A stretch of 64,000 bases of DNA, taken from NCBI RefSeq assembly GCF_041734735.1, contig NC_134899.1:128501-192500 (forward strand). The letters run 5' to 3'. Positions 23,961 to 35,478 of the stretch are shown here, one piece after another. The first letter of the stretch is position 1. Every line of letters starts with the position of its first letter. Both the position numbers and the translations under genes were made by a program. Source of the stretch: Babylonia areolata (taxonomy: Eukaryota > Mollusca > Gastropoda > Neogastropoda > Buccinidae). The notes beneath the pieces are model-generated. The model made no database searches. It saw nothing but the letters and a program-made list of their open reading frames with translations, and was not told the DNA's origin.

Positions 23961-24185
23961 TTCTTTTTTCTTTTTTTTAAGGACAATGTGAAAATCATCA
24001 TCAGATACTGATACTGGTGCAATGTTATAACATCAATGTACAATGGAATATGTCTAATGCTACCGTCCGTCTGTTAATAATTACGATGTAATAATTAATT
24101 GCAATGTTTTTAAAAGCGAATATGTGAAATGCTTTTATTTGAGAACACATGTTTATTACTCTTGTTTAATCAAGTGATCCGCGTG
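23961..24185. other. AT-rich intron sequence, nothing recognised
   Basis: About 220 bp of unique AT-rich DNA with a T-rich tract at 23956-23980. No coding or repeat structure is seen. Confidence 0.5.
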
Positions 24186-24560
24186 TGTGGGGTGGGTGCG
24201 GGTGTGTGCTGATTATCTGGTTGCGGTTTTCCGCAAACGTATCTTTATTCTTATCTTATCTGTCTATTATAATCAATGTGCAGTATAGTAGGCTATGTTT
24301 ATAATTATATTCAAATAATGTTTCTTAATTCTTTCTGTTTTTACATTAAGAATACTAGTTATTACCTGCAGTGTGTGGATGTATGTATGAAACGGTGTAT
24401 AGGATATTTTTTACATTTTTATCTTCGTAATATTCGTAAAAGCTGTTGTTGACTTTTACAGTTATGGTCCCCATGTTGTTTACTTGTCTATGTTGTGATA
24501 ATGGACCTGACCAAAATTCTCCAGTTGGAGATAAAGTTATTCTTATTCTTATTCAAGCAA
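24186..24560 (+). mobile_element. Dispersed ~370-bp repeat, copy 1 (SINE-like or LINE 3' end)
   Basis: From about tgctgattatctggttgcgg to ctccagttggagataaagtt, ending in a ttattcttattctta tail. A copy in reverse orientation lies at 32706-33078 with a different tail (ttatcttatc). Different simple tails on otherwise matching bodies are typical of retroposed elements. No tRNA-type A and B boxes were found in it, and no protein-coding sequence. Confidence 0.75.
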
Positions 24561-24950
24561 CACAATGGAAAAAGAACGGAATCCATATAATTATTTCAGT
24601 TAAACACATGGGACCTCACTGTCGCGCTACGGCTGACAATGACAGACGGACGAACGATGACAACCCTCTGCACCAGTCGGAACAACCAAAGTCCACTTGA
24701 AATTATAACATTTGTTCAGAAAAACAAACAAACAAAAATAATATTCGGTATTTACGAACATGAAATTCAACACAAACTAAACAATACTGTCACGACCACC
24801 ACACTCACGCGCATACACTCACCGGTATAGTCTGCTGTGCTCAGTCTCTGCCGCCGCAGTCAAAAATACATCAGCGGTCAGGAATGAATGGGATAAGGAA
24901 GATAGATAGTTGGGGACAGTGACAAGAAACTCCAGGCAGAGCTGGACAGT
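24561..24950. other. Intron spacer, no gene
   Basis: Unique DNA with no recognised open frame or repeat. A short purine-rich stretch lies at 24880-24950. Confidence 0.5.
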
Positions 24951-24954
24951 ACAA

Positions 24955-25197
24955 GGTCTTCATAGAAGAAGCCCCCCTGTCAAGTGTTTTGGCCCTTAAC
25001 TCCTTACACTCTAAGGGGGCCGGGCCGCACCCAGGTCATGACTCCTGATGCCCTTGTATTGCCGCCTTTTCTTCTTTTTTTCTCCTGGTCCTCAGCAGGT
25101 TCGAACCCGCGCCTTCAGGGTGGTCGCCACTTCAGGACTGAGTCACCTTTTCTGGCAGACGTTTTAACCACTGAGCCATCGCACGCCTAGTTTCAGT
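24955..25197 (-). mobile_element. tRNA-derived SINE
   Basis: Read on the minus strand from 25197: gcgatggctcagtggtta holds an A box (TGGCTCAGTGG, 25168-25178 on the + strand) and about 60 bases on, gcgcgggttcgaacctgc holds a B box (25097-25107). This is the RNA polymerase III promoter layout of a tRNA-derived SINE head. The body continues to about 24955. It starts within about 10 bp of the R2-like LINE's last codons, on the same strand. Confidence 0.7.
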
Positions 25198-25204
25198 AGG
25201 GAAA

Positions 25205-26154
25205 TTTAATCCTCATTCTTCCTCGACCAGATCCAGCTGGAACTCTTTTCTGCTGCTTCTGTCATTGCCGTGAGAGCCCATGTCCTCTCTCTGCCAGAAA
25301 TCGACAGCTGTTTCATGAGGCCGTAGGCAGATGCGCCCACGAACCCTCTTGCACCAATCTCCATGGCAAGGACTTCGCTCAGCCTGCTGGCTAGACAAAC
25401 ATACTTCTCGGTCTTGTAGATGTGGGCTTCCTCCATTCGTATCGGACAGTGAGCTCAATCAGAATCGCTTCTTTCGTTGCTTTGGAGTGGAGTACTATGC
25501 CAGGTCTCATGCCGCTCTTGCTGATGATTTCTGGATGTTTCTTCCCCTCTGGTAGGTCAGCTGTGCATTCCCAGTCTTCGGCACCATCAAGCAGCCCACG
25601 TTTCCATGCTTAGGAAACTTTGGATGCTGTTCCTGGCCAGACGTTATTGCCTTCTGCCGAGCGGAACTCTACTGGAACTTCTGGTGGGGTTGGTGCTCCT
25701 TGGACAGTGCTCACCACGTGTGCAATTTCTTTTAGCACTTGGTTGTGTCTCCATGTGTACCGACCTTGGCTCAACGCCGCTTTGCATGAGCTGAGGACAT
25801 GTTCTACTGTTTGTTTGCTGTGGCAGAGTGGGCACACAGGGTCATCTGCTTTCCCCCATTTCACCAAGTGTGTATTCGAGGGAAGGAGGTCGTACACAGA
25901 TCTTAGGATGAAGCTGATCCTCAGAGAGGCCATGTTCCACATGTCACTCCAGTTGAGGCTCCTTTGGAGTGCATTTTCCCATGTTGTCCACTGGCCTTGC
26001 TGGACTGCCTGGACTCTTATCATCCTCTTCCTTCTTGATCTCCTGTATGATCATGTCTCTTTTTGCTTTCCCCCTTGCCTTGGACCTCCATTCCATCTTT
26101 GTCGATCCCAGGCCCTGTCTGTTCGTTTGGGTGTGTTCTATTATTTCCTTCAAC
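25205..26154 (-). mobile_element. R2-like LINE, 3' part with zinc knuckle and endonuclease
   Basis: Minus strand: IEHTQTNRQGLGSTKMEWRS, then LRISFILRSVYDLLPSNTHL, the knuckle CPLCHSKQTVEHVLSSC (C-x2-C-x7-H-x4-C), and LSQGRYTWRHNQVLKEIA. Downstream come DLPEGKKHPEIISKSGMRPG and AILIELTV, which match the C-terminal restriction-like endonuclease of R2-type elements; the family RPD motif reads R-P-G here, so the cleavage residue seems lost. The 5' part lies at 28022-29735. The two are separated by the RTE-like LINE inserted at 26155. Frame breaks show that it is inactive. Confidence 0.87.
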
Positions 26155-28021
26155 ACCCTCCTCAACAGGGACTCGTCCGTATCTGACGAGGTAATTGCAG
26201 CCCTCCCACAGCTACCAGTCAGTGACTCGCTAACTGCCCCTCCCACCAAGGCCGAGACCCAGAAGGCCCTGAAGCTGACAACGTCAGGAAAAGCACCAGG
26301 AGCAGATGGAATCCAGGCTGATATCTACAAGTATGGAGGCGAGGTGCTGACAGACAAGCTGACCGCCCTGTTCCAGTCTATCTGGGAGAGAGGGGAGATC
26401 CCCAAGGATTTCAAGGATGCTTCAATTGTCCACATTTACAAACGGAAGGGAGACAAAACATCCTGCGATAACCACCGTGGAATCTCTCTCCTTTGCATCA
26501 CTGGCAAGATCTTCGCCCGCATCATACTGAACAGACTGGTTGACCTTGTCTCCAACACAGTCATCCCTGAAGCACAGTGCGGCTTCCGCTCACGCAGGGG
26601 AACATGTGACATGGTGTTTGCTGTACGCCAGATGCAAGAGAAGTGCCGTGAGCAGATCAAGGAGCTCCACATGGTCTTTGTAGACCTGACTAAGGCCTTC
26701 GACACGGTGAACCGCCGTGGTCTGTGGAAGATCCTCCTAAAGTTCGGCTGCCCAAAGAGCCTAATCTAGCTGATTGCGTCATTCCACAATGGCATGCAGG
26801 CGAGAGTACAGGAAAATACTGACATGTCGGATCCGTTCCCTGTGGTATAATGGAGTGAAGCAGGGCTGCATCCTGGCACCCACACTGTTCTCCATTCTCT
26901 TCTCTGCCATGCTGATTGACGCCTTCCAAGACTGTAACCGGGGCACCTACATTCAGTTTCGCACAGATGGCAAACTTTTCAACTTGCAGCGACTCCACGC
27001 TAGGTCCAGGGTGTTTGAGGCACTGTTGAGAGAGTTCCTCATCGCTGATGACTGTACGCTTGCTGCACACACCCATGAGGACATTCAGTTCATTATGGAC
27101 AGGTTCTCAACCTCCTGCAGGCGCTTTGGACTCACAATCAGCCTCAGCAAGACCGAGTCCATGTACCAACCAGCTAGCTCACAGAACGCCAGTGCCTCCC
27201 CCCACCTGCATTCAAGATCAATGACACAGAGATCGTCAGACAAGTTTTGCTACCTGGGCAGCACCCTATGCAGCAACGGAGCCATTGATGCAGAAGTGAT
27301 GCTGCGCATCGCCAAGGCCAACGCCGCCTTTGGCAGACTCAACAACAGGCTGTGGAACAACAAATGCATCAGGCTCAGCACCAAAATCAAAACCTACAGA
27401 GCTGTTGTTCTGACCACCTTGTTGTACTGCTGTGAAACATGGAAGACGTATCGCCGTCACATTCAACAACTTGAGCAGTTTCACCAGAGATGCCTACGAA
27501 AGATCCTCGGCATAAAGTGGCAAGACAGGGTCTCCAACTTCCAGGTCCTAGAGAGGAGCGGCCTGCCTAGCATCGAAAGCCTGCTGATCCAGTGTCAGCT
27601 ACGCTGGACAGGACACGTTGTCCGCATGACAGACAGCAGGATCCCGAAGATGCTTTTGTATGGCCAGCTGAAGGAAGGCCACCGTGAACTTGGAAGACCC
27701 TGCAAGTGCTTCAAGGACACCTTGAAGACAAACCTCAAAGCCTGTGACATAGACATCGCTTCCTGGGAAACTGATGCCCTTGACTGCTCTCGCTGGAGGA
27801 TGCTGTGCTCCAGTGGCATAAAGACGTTTGAAAACAAGAGAACGCTGGCCATTAAGGAGAAGCGTGAGCGAAAGAGGCTCAACATCTGGGGACGTTTTCC
27901 CTTGCAACACCTATGGGAAGTGCTGCGCATCCAGAATCGGCCTCTTCTCCCATATGAGGACACACACCGACAGATAAGCCTGCCTGCCTACTCATCCGTC
28001 GGAACGACGGGAGACTCCATC
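26155..28021 (+). mobile_element. RTE-like LINE copy 2, nested in the R2-like LINE
   Basis: Begins SSVSDEVIAALPQLPVSD (about 26170), longer at the 5' end than copy 1, then GKAPGADGIQADIYKYGG, NHRGISLLCITGKIFARI, VFVDLTKAFDTVNRRGLW and, after TAG at 26767, NGVKQGCILAPTLFS in another frame. The catalytic F-A-D-D reads I-A-D-D here. It ends YCCETWKTYRRHIQQLEQF, RWTGHVVRMTDSRIPKMLLY and ctccatc. The flanks attatttccttcaac (26140-26154) and attaattgcttcaac (28022-28036) match at 13 of 15 bases, a target-site duplication. So it moved by target-primed insertion into an R2-like element. Confidence 0.9.
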
Positions 28022-29735
28022 ATTAATTGCTTCAACTTGAGACTTTTTTCGCTGCAGTGACTGCCTCCCTGACTTTTCATTTTCTGCCAGTCTTCAGCTT
28101 GGGTTGGTTGGATCTCACAACACTGTCTCCTGAATCTTCGAGCATGCTTAGAAGTCTTGCCTTCCCTACCTTGCATTCTTCGACAAGGGACTTCGGTAGC
28201 CTCAGCTTTGCTTGGCGACAGTAGAGTGCCACGTCAGTGAGTCCAGGTGGGACACCAAGCCATTTGCGTGTACTTGTTGATCTTTTCCTCAGTTGACTTG
28301 ACTGTGCTACAGCAATGATACAATATATAAGGAGAGGCCACAGGAGCTTTGGTATCAACATGGACTGTAGGTACCACACTTTGTATTTGCCAGGAAGGCC
28401 ACATTGGTCTATGATATGCAGGCCTTCTGCTATCTGCTTGGTTTCCTTTCCTCTTTTTGTATCTTTCAGGGACTTGTCATACCAACTTCCAAGGCTCTTG
28501 ACTGGTTCATCTGACACCGTTGGAATGGCTTGGTTGGCTACAGTGAATGTGACCGTTTCAGCTACCTTTCCTTTTCGCAGTGAGAGGCTGCGTGATTTCT
28601 TTGGTTTGAAGTTCATCCTGGCTGAGGCAACTAGCTCGTTCAGCCGTTTCAATATTTCACGGGTGTCATCCTCTTTTGTTGAAGGACTGTTGTGTCATCC
28701 ATGAAGGCTTTCAAAGGTGGAATCTGGTATCCGTTACCGAAGTCGGCTCGATCCGTTCCCTTCATTAAGGCCTTCAAGATCACTTCTATTGCCAGCACGA
28801 ACAGGATTGGAGAAACTGCACAGCCCATGGCTATGCCCACTTCCACTTCCAGGTTGATCCAGTTTGGTGGTGAACCGCATTGAGAAGCCATGGAAGAACT
28901 TCTTAAGCATTTCCCTGATGTTCGTTGGTACATGGTGCATCTCGAGAGCCATTTGGATCATCTCATGAGGATCTGACCCGTACGCATTCGCCACGTCCAG
29001 CCATACCACGTCAAGGTTCATTTTCTCTATCTTTGCTCTTTGGATTGCATCCCAGATCATTGTGGCATGTTCTACACAGCCAGGAACTCCTGGGATGCCA
29101 CCTTTCTGGACTGACACATCCAGGTACTCATTTTTCTGTGAGGTATTTTGTCATTCTTGCAGCCATGACAGAAAAGATTTTTCCTTCGACATTCAGAAAC
29201 GATATTGGTCTGAACTGGCTGATCACGAGTTCCTCGTGAACTGTGCTCGACAGTAACTGTATTCATGGTTAGGGATCACTCACTCTGTCCACGATGTCTT
29301 TCTTTTTTCCTGTTTGATGTTTTTGCTTGATGAATGAAGACGTACAGTAAAGAATGTCTCAACAACACAACAAGTCTGGCCTGTCTTTGAAGGTTTCCAG
29401 CCATCACCCCTCGCTATTTTACAGCTATTATCCACTGGTCGCTGATCTTTAGGTACCTCCATGCTGATCTTATCACTCTGTGGAGCCACTCAAGGACTTT
29501 AGGACATTTCTTGTACAGCAGGTACGGCATTTCGTTTGGCCCTGGTGATGATTTGGTCCTGCCTTTCTTGACCACTTGCTGTACTTCCTCAAGGGTTGGT
29601 GGTTTATCGCAGAACTACTTCTCTGGTTTCCTGGGATGAACCAAACCCTTGAGATCTAGCAGTTTCTTGCTTTGCGGATCAGAATACCATCAGCACTTAA
29701 CTCAACCACAGCGATCAAATCCTTCCAGCCAACGC
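28022..29735 (-). mobile_element. R2-like LINE, 5' part (reverse transcriptase)
   Basis: Minus strand, 5' to 3': a PPTLEEVQ-like block near 29590, SSPGPNEMPYLLY, then QKGGIPGVPGCVEHATMIWD and LDVVWLDVANAYGSDPHEMI near 29110-28960, and GIAMGCAVSPILFVLAIEVI near 28830. The catalytic string is KAFMDDTTVL near 28710, then FKPKKSRSLSLRKGKVAETV, LGVPPGLTDVALYCRQAKLR and LKTGRK near 28080. F-M-D-D replaces the usual F/Y-A-D-D, as in relatives. Reading passes through several frame changes. The 5' end near 29735 abuts a 54-bp minisatellite. Confidence 0.87.
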
Positions 29736-29744
29736 TGTTGTTGC

Positions 29745-30640
29745 CGCCACCGCAGAACACAGTGCCAGTCCTGCACCATGCAGACCTCCCTCCAGCCCAC
29801 AACCAGCAGAACACAGTGCCAGTCCTGCACCATGCAGACCTCCCTCCAGCCCACAGCCAGCAGAACACAGTGCCAGTCCTGCACCATGCAGACCTCCCTC
29901 CAGCCCACAGCCAGCAGAACACAGTGCCAGTCCTGCACCATGCAGACCTTCCTCCAGCCAACAGCCAGCAGAACACAGTGCCAGTCCTGCACCATGCAGA
30001 CCTCCCTCCAGCCCACAGCCAGCAGAACACAGTGCCAGTCCTGCACCATACAGACCTCCCTCCAGCCCACAGCCAGCAGAACACAGTGCCAGTCCTGCAC
30101 CATGCAGACCTCCCTCCAGCCCACAACCAGCAGAACACAGTGCCAGTCCTGCACCATGTAGACCTCCCTCCAGCCCACAACCAGCAGAACACAGTGCCGC
30201 GCCATACAGACCTCCCTCCAGCCCACAGCCAGCAGAACACAGTGCCAGTCCTGCACCATGCAGACCTCCCTCCAGCCCACAGCCACAACCAGCAGAACAC
30301 AGTGCCAGTCCTGCACCATGCAGACCTCCCTCCAGCCAACAGCCAGCAGAACACAGTGCCAGTCCTGCACCATGCAGACCTTCCTCCAGCCCACAACCAG
30401 CAGAACACAGTGCCAGTCCTGCACCATGCAGACCTTCCTCCAGCCCACAACCAGCAGAACACAGTGCCAGTCCTGCACCATGCAGACCTCCCTCCAGCCC
30501 ACAGCCAGCAGAACACAGTGCCGCGCCATGCAGACCTCCCTCCAGCCCACAGCCAGCAGAACACAGTGCCGCGCCATGCAGACCTCCCTCCAGCCCACAG
30601 CCACAGCCAGCAGAGGAGTGGAACCGTCCAATAAGAACAA
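29745..30640 (+). repeat. 54-bp minisatellite
   Basis: About 16 units of 54 bp (18 codons): ccagtcctgcaccatgcaga, cctccctccagcccac, agccagcagaacacagtg. Three units carry a deletion to gccgcgccat, and two a 6-bp cacagc/cacaac insertion. Because the unit is a multiple of three and has no stops, three frames on each strand are open across it (for example NTVPVLHHADLPPAHSQQ). No start context, domain or splice link to the transporter is seen, so I do not call a gene. Confidence 0.93.
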
Positions 30641-31065
30641 CGGGGAAAAAACCTAAGAGTGTCAGTTATGCCTTCTAAAAGATGCTAATCGCACCCAACC
30701 TATCATCCCGCCCATCCAACCTGCCGTTACAATAACGCATTTAAACTTTAACTCGATTTGATTTAATTTCTCCAAAGATAATAAACATTATTATTAATAT
30801 GTCCCATGAACACAACCACAATGATAGGAACACATATATTCACGACATCTCTTAATCATAACAAAATAATATGAACAGCTACAGCAAATACAAAGCAAAC
30901 ACGCGCATTCACAGCCTCTGCCATCCCCTCCACCACCACCATTCCTGCAAGTCCCAACGACCAGCAGACCAAGGAAACATCACACACCCTCACCTCAAAC
31001 AGGTCATGTGAAAGATCTGGAACTGGTGTTCCAGCCGTTGCAATGCCCGCCGACAACGACGACAA
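30641..31065. other. Intron spacer, no gene
   Basis: Unique DNA; no protein family is recognised in either strand. It ends with a C-run (31099-31110) just inside the next array. Confidence 0.5.
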
Positions 31066-31605
31066 CCTGCTGCTCCACCACAGCAGAAGACATGGGGAGA
31101 TCACCCCCCCCCCCCCCCCAAACACCTGGTCCAATGTGACTCCCACAGCAGAAGACATGGGGAAATCAACCCCCAAAACACCTGGTCTAATGTGACTCCC
31201 ACAGCAGAAGACATGGGGAAATCAACCCCCAAAACACCTGGTCTAATGTGACTCCCACAGCAGAAGACATGGGGAAATCAACCCCCAAAACACCTGGTCT
31301 AATGTGACTCCCACAGCAGAAGACATGGGGAAATCAACCCCCAAAACACCTGGTCTAATGTGACTCCCACAGCAGAAGACATGCGGAAATCAACCCCCAA
31401 AACACCTGGTCTAATGTGACTCCCACAGCAGAAGACATGGGGAAATCAACCCCCAAAACACCTGGTCTAATGTGACTCCCACAGCAGAAGACATGCGGAA
31501 ATCAACCCCCAAAACACCTGGTCTAATGTGACTCTCACAGCAGAAAACATGGGGAAATCAAACCCCAAAACACCAGGTCAAAAATTACCCTCACAGCGGT
31601 TGACA
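31066..31605 (+). repeat. 56-bp minisatellite
   Basis: About nine units: cccacagcagaagacatggg, gaaatcaacccccaaaacac, ctggtctaatgtgact. The first unit has the C-run and is the most diverged; middle units are almost identical, so amplification was recent. Confidence 0.92.
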
Positions 31606-32400
31606 GTGGAGTGCCAGACAGAGACATGCACAAACTAAACTGAAACACAACTCGCTGACGCCAGTTGCTCCGCACGTGAGATTCAGGCCAGACGCGTTGC
31701 TTGCCAATTGGCGGCTTAGAAAAATACGTGAACTGAGGGGACTCTCACTCTGGGTATGTCGAAGAAAAATACGTCATCTGAGGGGAGTCTCACACTCTGG
31801 GTATGTCGAAGAAAAATACGTTATCTGAGGGGAGTCTCACACTCTGGGTATGTCGAAGAAAAATACGTCAGCTGAGGGGAGTCTCACACTCTGGGTATAT
31901 CGACGCGTGACACTCATTACATGTAGCAACTGATTCCACCTAATCAGCAATATAGAAAGGCATACCAAAATACACAGTTATGATATACCTTTTGCATAAA
32001 CATTGATATGCACACGCATACACATGCAAATACACCCGCATCATCATTGCGTGAATTGAAATTTCGCCACAATTTGTTATGAGTTTATTGTTTTCAAGAA
32101 GTTTAACATATGAATACCATTTATTTTGTTAAAAACCGTATTTAACATTTCCATTGAATGCACATATCTTTCTACTTTAAAATGATTTCTTAAACCAATC
32201 AAAAAATGCCATACACATGGTCTAATTTTATTTATTCTGCATCTGTATGCAAAAGTGTTTTGCTAAAAGAATAATGAGATTAAATATTTCAACTTTTTTT
32301 TTTTACATTATCATTTCCCAGAAGCACTTGTTCTATGTTTAACTCTTTTTTTTTTTTTTAACAATTATCACACTTTTCCTTTTCTCGAAATCCCTCCAAA
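31606..32400. repeat. Short 46-bp array and AT-rich spacer
   Basis: At about 31720-31905 are four near copies of gaagaaaaatacgtcatctg with aggggagtctcacactctgg after it. The rest (31910-32400) is AT-rich unique DNA with T runs at 32285-32305 and 32346-32360. No gene is seen. Confidence 0.75.
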
Positions 32401-32705
32401 ACAAGGCTGGCAGGTGTGTGTTTGTGAACAGGTAAGGTGACACAAGGCTGGCAGGTGTGTGTTTGTGAACAGGTAAGGTGACACAAGGCTGACAGGTGTG
32501 TGTTTGTGAACAGGTAAGGTGACACAAGGCTGGCAGGTGTGTGTTTGTGAACAGGTAAGGTGACACAAGGCTGGCAGGTGTGTGTTTGTGAACAGGTAAG
32601 GTGACACAAGGCTGGCAGGTGTGTGTTTGTGAACAGGTAAGGTGACACAAGGTTGGCAGATGTGTGTTTGTGAACAGGTAAAGTGGCACAAGACTGACAG
32701 GTGTG
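32401..32705 (+). repeat. ~41-bp minisatellite with donor motif, first block
   Basis: Seven units of the array that continues at 33080: aggtgtgtgtttgtgaacag followed by gtaaggtgacacaaggctgg. It is separated from the main block by a dispersed repeat inserted at 32706-33078. Confidence 0.93.
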
Positions 32706-33078
32706 TGTAAGATAAGATAAGATAAGATAAGATAAGAATAACTTTATTATCTCCAACTGGAGAAATTTGGTCAGGTGCATTATCACAACATAGACAAGTA
32801 AACAACATGGGGACCATAACCGTAAGAGTCAACAACAGCTTTTACGAATATTACGAAGATACAAATGTAAAAAATATCACATACACCGTTTCATACATAC
32901 ATCCACACACTGCAGGTAATAACTTGTATTCTTAGTGTAAAAACAGAAAGAATTAAGAAACATTATTTGAATATAATTATAAGCATACCCTACTATACTG
33001 CACATTGATTATAATAGACAGATAAGATAAGAATAAAGATAATTGCGGAAAACCGCAACCAGATAATCAGCACACGCC
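32706..33078 (-). mobile_element. Dispersed ~370-bp repeat, copy 2
   Basis: Reverse-orientation copy of 24186-24560, with a gataa-repeat tail at 32706-32740. The body matches closely from ctccaactggagaaatttgg to ggaaaaccgcaaccagataa. It lies inside the ~41-bp array, so it inserted after the array existed. Confidence 0.8.
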
Positions 33079-35160
33079 CGCTTGTGTGTGAACAGGTAAA
33101 GTGGCACAAGACTGACAGGTTGTGTTTGTGAACAGGTAAAGAGGCACAAGACTGACAGGTGTGTGTTTGTGAACAGGTAAGGTGGCACAAGACTGACAGG
33201 TGTGTGTTTGTGAACAGGTAAGGTGGCACAAGACTGACAGGTGTGTGTTTGTGAACAGGTAAGGTGACACAAGACTGACAGGTGTGTGTTTGTAAACAGG
33301 TAAGGTGTCACAAGACTGACAGGTGTGTGTTTGTGAACAGGTAAGGTGACACAAGACTGACAGGTGTGTGTTTGTGAACAGGTAAGGTGACACAAGAATG
33401 ACAGGTGTGTGTTTGTGAACAGGTAAGGTGGCACAAGACTGACAGGTGTGTGTTTGTGAACAGGTAAGGTGACACAAGACTGACAGGTGTGTGTTTGTAA
33501 ACAGGTAAGGTGACACAAGACTGACAGGTGTGTGTTTGTGAACAGGTAAAGTGGCACAAAAATGACAGGTGTGTGTTTGTGGAAGGTAAGGTGGCACAAG
33601 ACTGACATGTGTCGGTGTGTTTCTGAACAGGTAAGGTGGTAGAAGAATGACAGGTGTGTGTTTCTGACCAGGTAAAGTGGCACAACACTGACAAGTGTGT
33701 GTTTGTGGACAGGTAAGGTGGCACAAGACTGACAGGTGTGTGTTTATTAACAGGAAAAGTTGCACAAGACTGACAGGTGTTGGTGTGTTCATGAACAGTA
33801 AGTGTGTTTGTGAACAGGTAAAGTGACACAACACTGACAGGTGTGTGTTTGTGAACAGGTAAGGTGACACAAGACTGACATGTGTGTTTGTGAACAGGTA
33901 ATGTGGCACAAGAATGACAAGTGTCTGTGTGTTTGTGACCAGGTAAGGTGACACAAGACTGACAGGTGTGTGTTTGTGGACAGGTAAGGTGGCACAAGAC
34001 TGACAGGTGTGTGTTTGTGAACAGCTAAGGTGGCACAAGACTGACAGGTGTGTGTTTGTGGACAGGTAAGGTGACACAAGAATGACAGGTGTGTGTTTGT
34101 GAACAGGTAAGGTGACACAAGACTGACAGGTGTGTGTTTGTGAACAGGAAGGTGGCTCAAGACTGACAGGTGTGTGTTTGTGGACAGGTAAGGTGACACA
34201 AGACTGACAGGTGTGTGTTTGCGGACAGGTAAGGTGACACAAGACTGACAGGTGTGTGTTTGTGAACAGGAAGGTGGCTCAAGACTGACAGGTGTGTGTT
34301 TGTGGACAGGTAAGGTGACACAAGAATGACAGGTGTGTGTTTGTGGACAGGTAAGGTGGCACAAGAATGACAGGTGTGTGTTTGTGAACAGGAAGGTGGC
34401 TCAGGACTGACAGGTGTGTGTTTGTGGACAGGTAAGGTGACACAAGAATGACAGGTGTGTGTTTGTGGACAGGTAAGGTGGCACAAGAATGACAGGTGTG
34501 TGTTTGTGAACAGGAAGGTGGCACAAAAATGACAGGTGTGTGTTTGTGGACAGGTAAGGTGGCACAAGACTGACAGGTGTCGGTGTGTTTGTGAACAGGT
34601 AAGGTGGCACAAGACTGACAGGTGTGTGTTTGTGAACAGGAAGGTGGCACAAAAATGACAAGTGTGTGTTTGTGGACAGGTAAGGTGGCACAAGACTGAC
34701 AGGTGTCAGTGTGTTTGTGAACAGGTAAGGTGGCACAAGACTGACAGGTGTGTGTTTGTGAACAAGTAAAGTGGCACAAGACTGACAGGTGTGTGTTTGT
34801 GAACAGGTCAGGTGGCACAAGACTGACAGGTGTTTGTTTGTGAACAGGTAAGGTGACACAAGACTGACGTGTGTTTGTGAACAGGTAAGGTGGCACAAGA
34901 ATGACAGGTGTGTGTTTGTGGACAGGTAAGGTGGCACAAGACTGACAGGTGTGTGTTTGTGAACAGATAAGGTGGCACAAGACTGACAGGTGTGTGTTTG
35001 TGGACAGGTAAGGTGGCTCAAGACTGACAGGTGTGTGTTTGTGAACAGATAAGGTGGCACAAGACTGACAGGTGTGTGTTTGTGAACAGGTAAGGTGGCA
35101 CAAGGCTGACAGGTGTGTGTTTGTGGACAGGTAAGTTGGCACAAGACGAGGTGTGTGTTT
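33079..35160 (+). repeat. ~41-bp minisatellite with acceptor-like and consensus donor motifs
   Basis: About 50 units: gactgacag, gtgtgtgtttgtgaacag, gtaaggtggcacaa. Each unit carries tgacag/gtgtg, which matches the exon C acceptor (ttgacag/gtgtggg), and 18 bases on aacag/gtaagg, a near-ideal 5' splice site. Some units are shortened (gaacaggaaggtgg) and lack that donor. All minus frames are open and give CQSCVTLPVHKHTP-type strings; this is an artefact of the repeat. Confidence 0.93.
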
Positions 35161-35164
35161 GTGT

Positions 35165-35402
35165 GAAAAGGTAACCGGGTGGATTTTTCGACAGAACCTT
35201 TTGTTGCCATGGGTTCTTTTACGTGTGCATGCTGCACACGGGACCTCGGTTTATCGTCTTATCCGAATGACTTGCGTCCAGACCACCACTCTTGGTCTAG
35301 TAGTGGGGAAGAAATTATTGGCGACTGAGCCGTGATTCGAACCAGCACACTCAGATTCTCTCGTTTCCTGGGCGGACGCGTTACCTCTAGGCCATCACTC
35401 CA
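35165..35402 (-). mobile_element. tRNA-derived SINE with conserved central domain
   Basis: On the minus strand from 35402: gagtgatggcctagaggtaa holds an A box (35384-35394 on +) and tggttcgaatcacggc a B box (35333-35343). The following gataaaccgaggtcccgtgt and gtaaaagaacccatggcaac resemble a central domain that I remember as shared by SINEs of many invertebrates; the exact family name is not certain. Confidence 0.78.
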
Positions 35403-35478
35403 CATGTACATGTGTGTGTGTGAACAGGTAGGACAGCTGCAGTGGGTAGATGAAGGTTGTGTTGTACTCTGTTGACAG

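Noticed and set aside
24955-25197. Functional tRNA gene on the minus strand
   Set aside because: A and B boxes are present, but they are too far apart and no cloverleaf or acceptor stem could be paired by eye; a SINE is the better reading.
29656-30640. Open frames on both strands of the 54-bp array, resembling a proline- or tryptophan-rich protein
   Set aside because: Up to six frames are open and there is no conserved domain or link to an exon.
32339-35237. Minus frames rich in Cys/His (CQSCVTLPVHKHTP) that look like zinc-finger repeats
   Set aside because: The C and H spacing follows the DNA unit and does not form a finger pattern; the array is intronic to the + strand gene.
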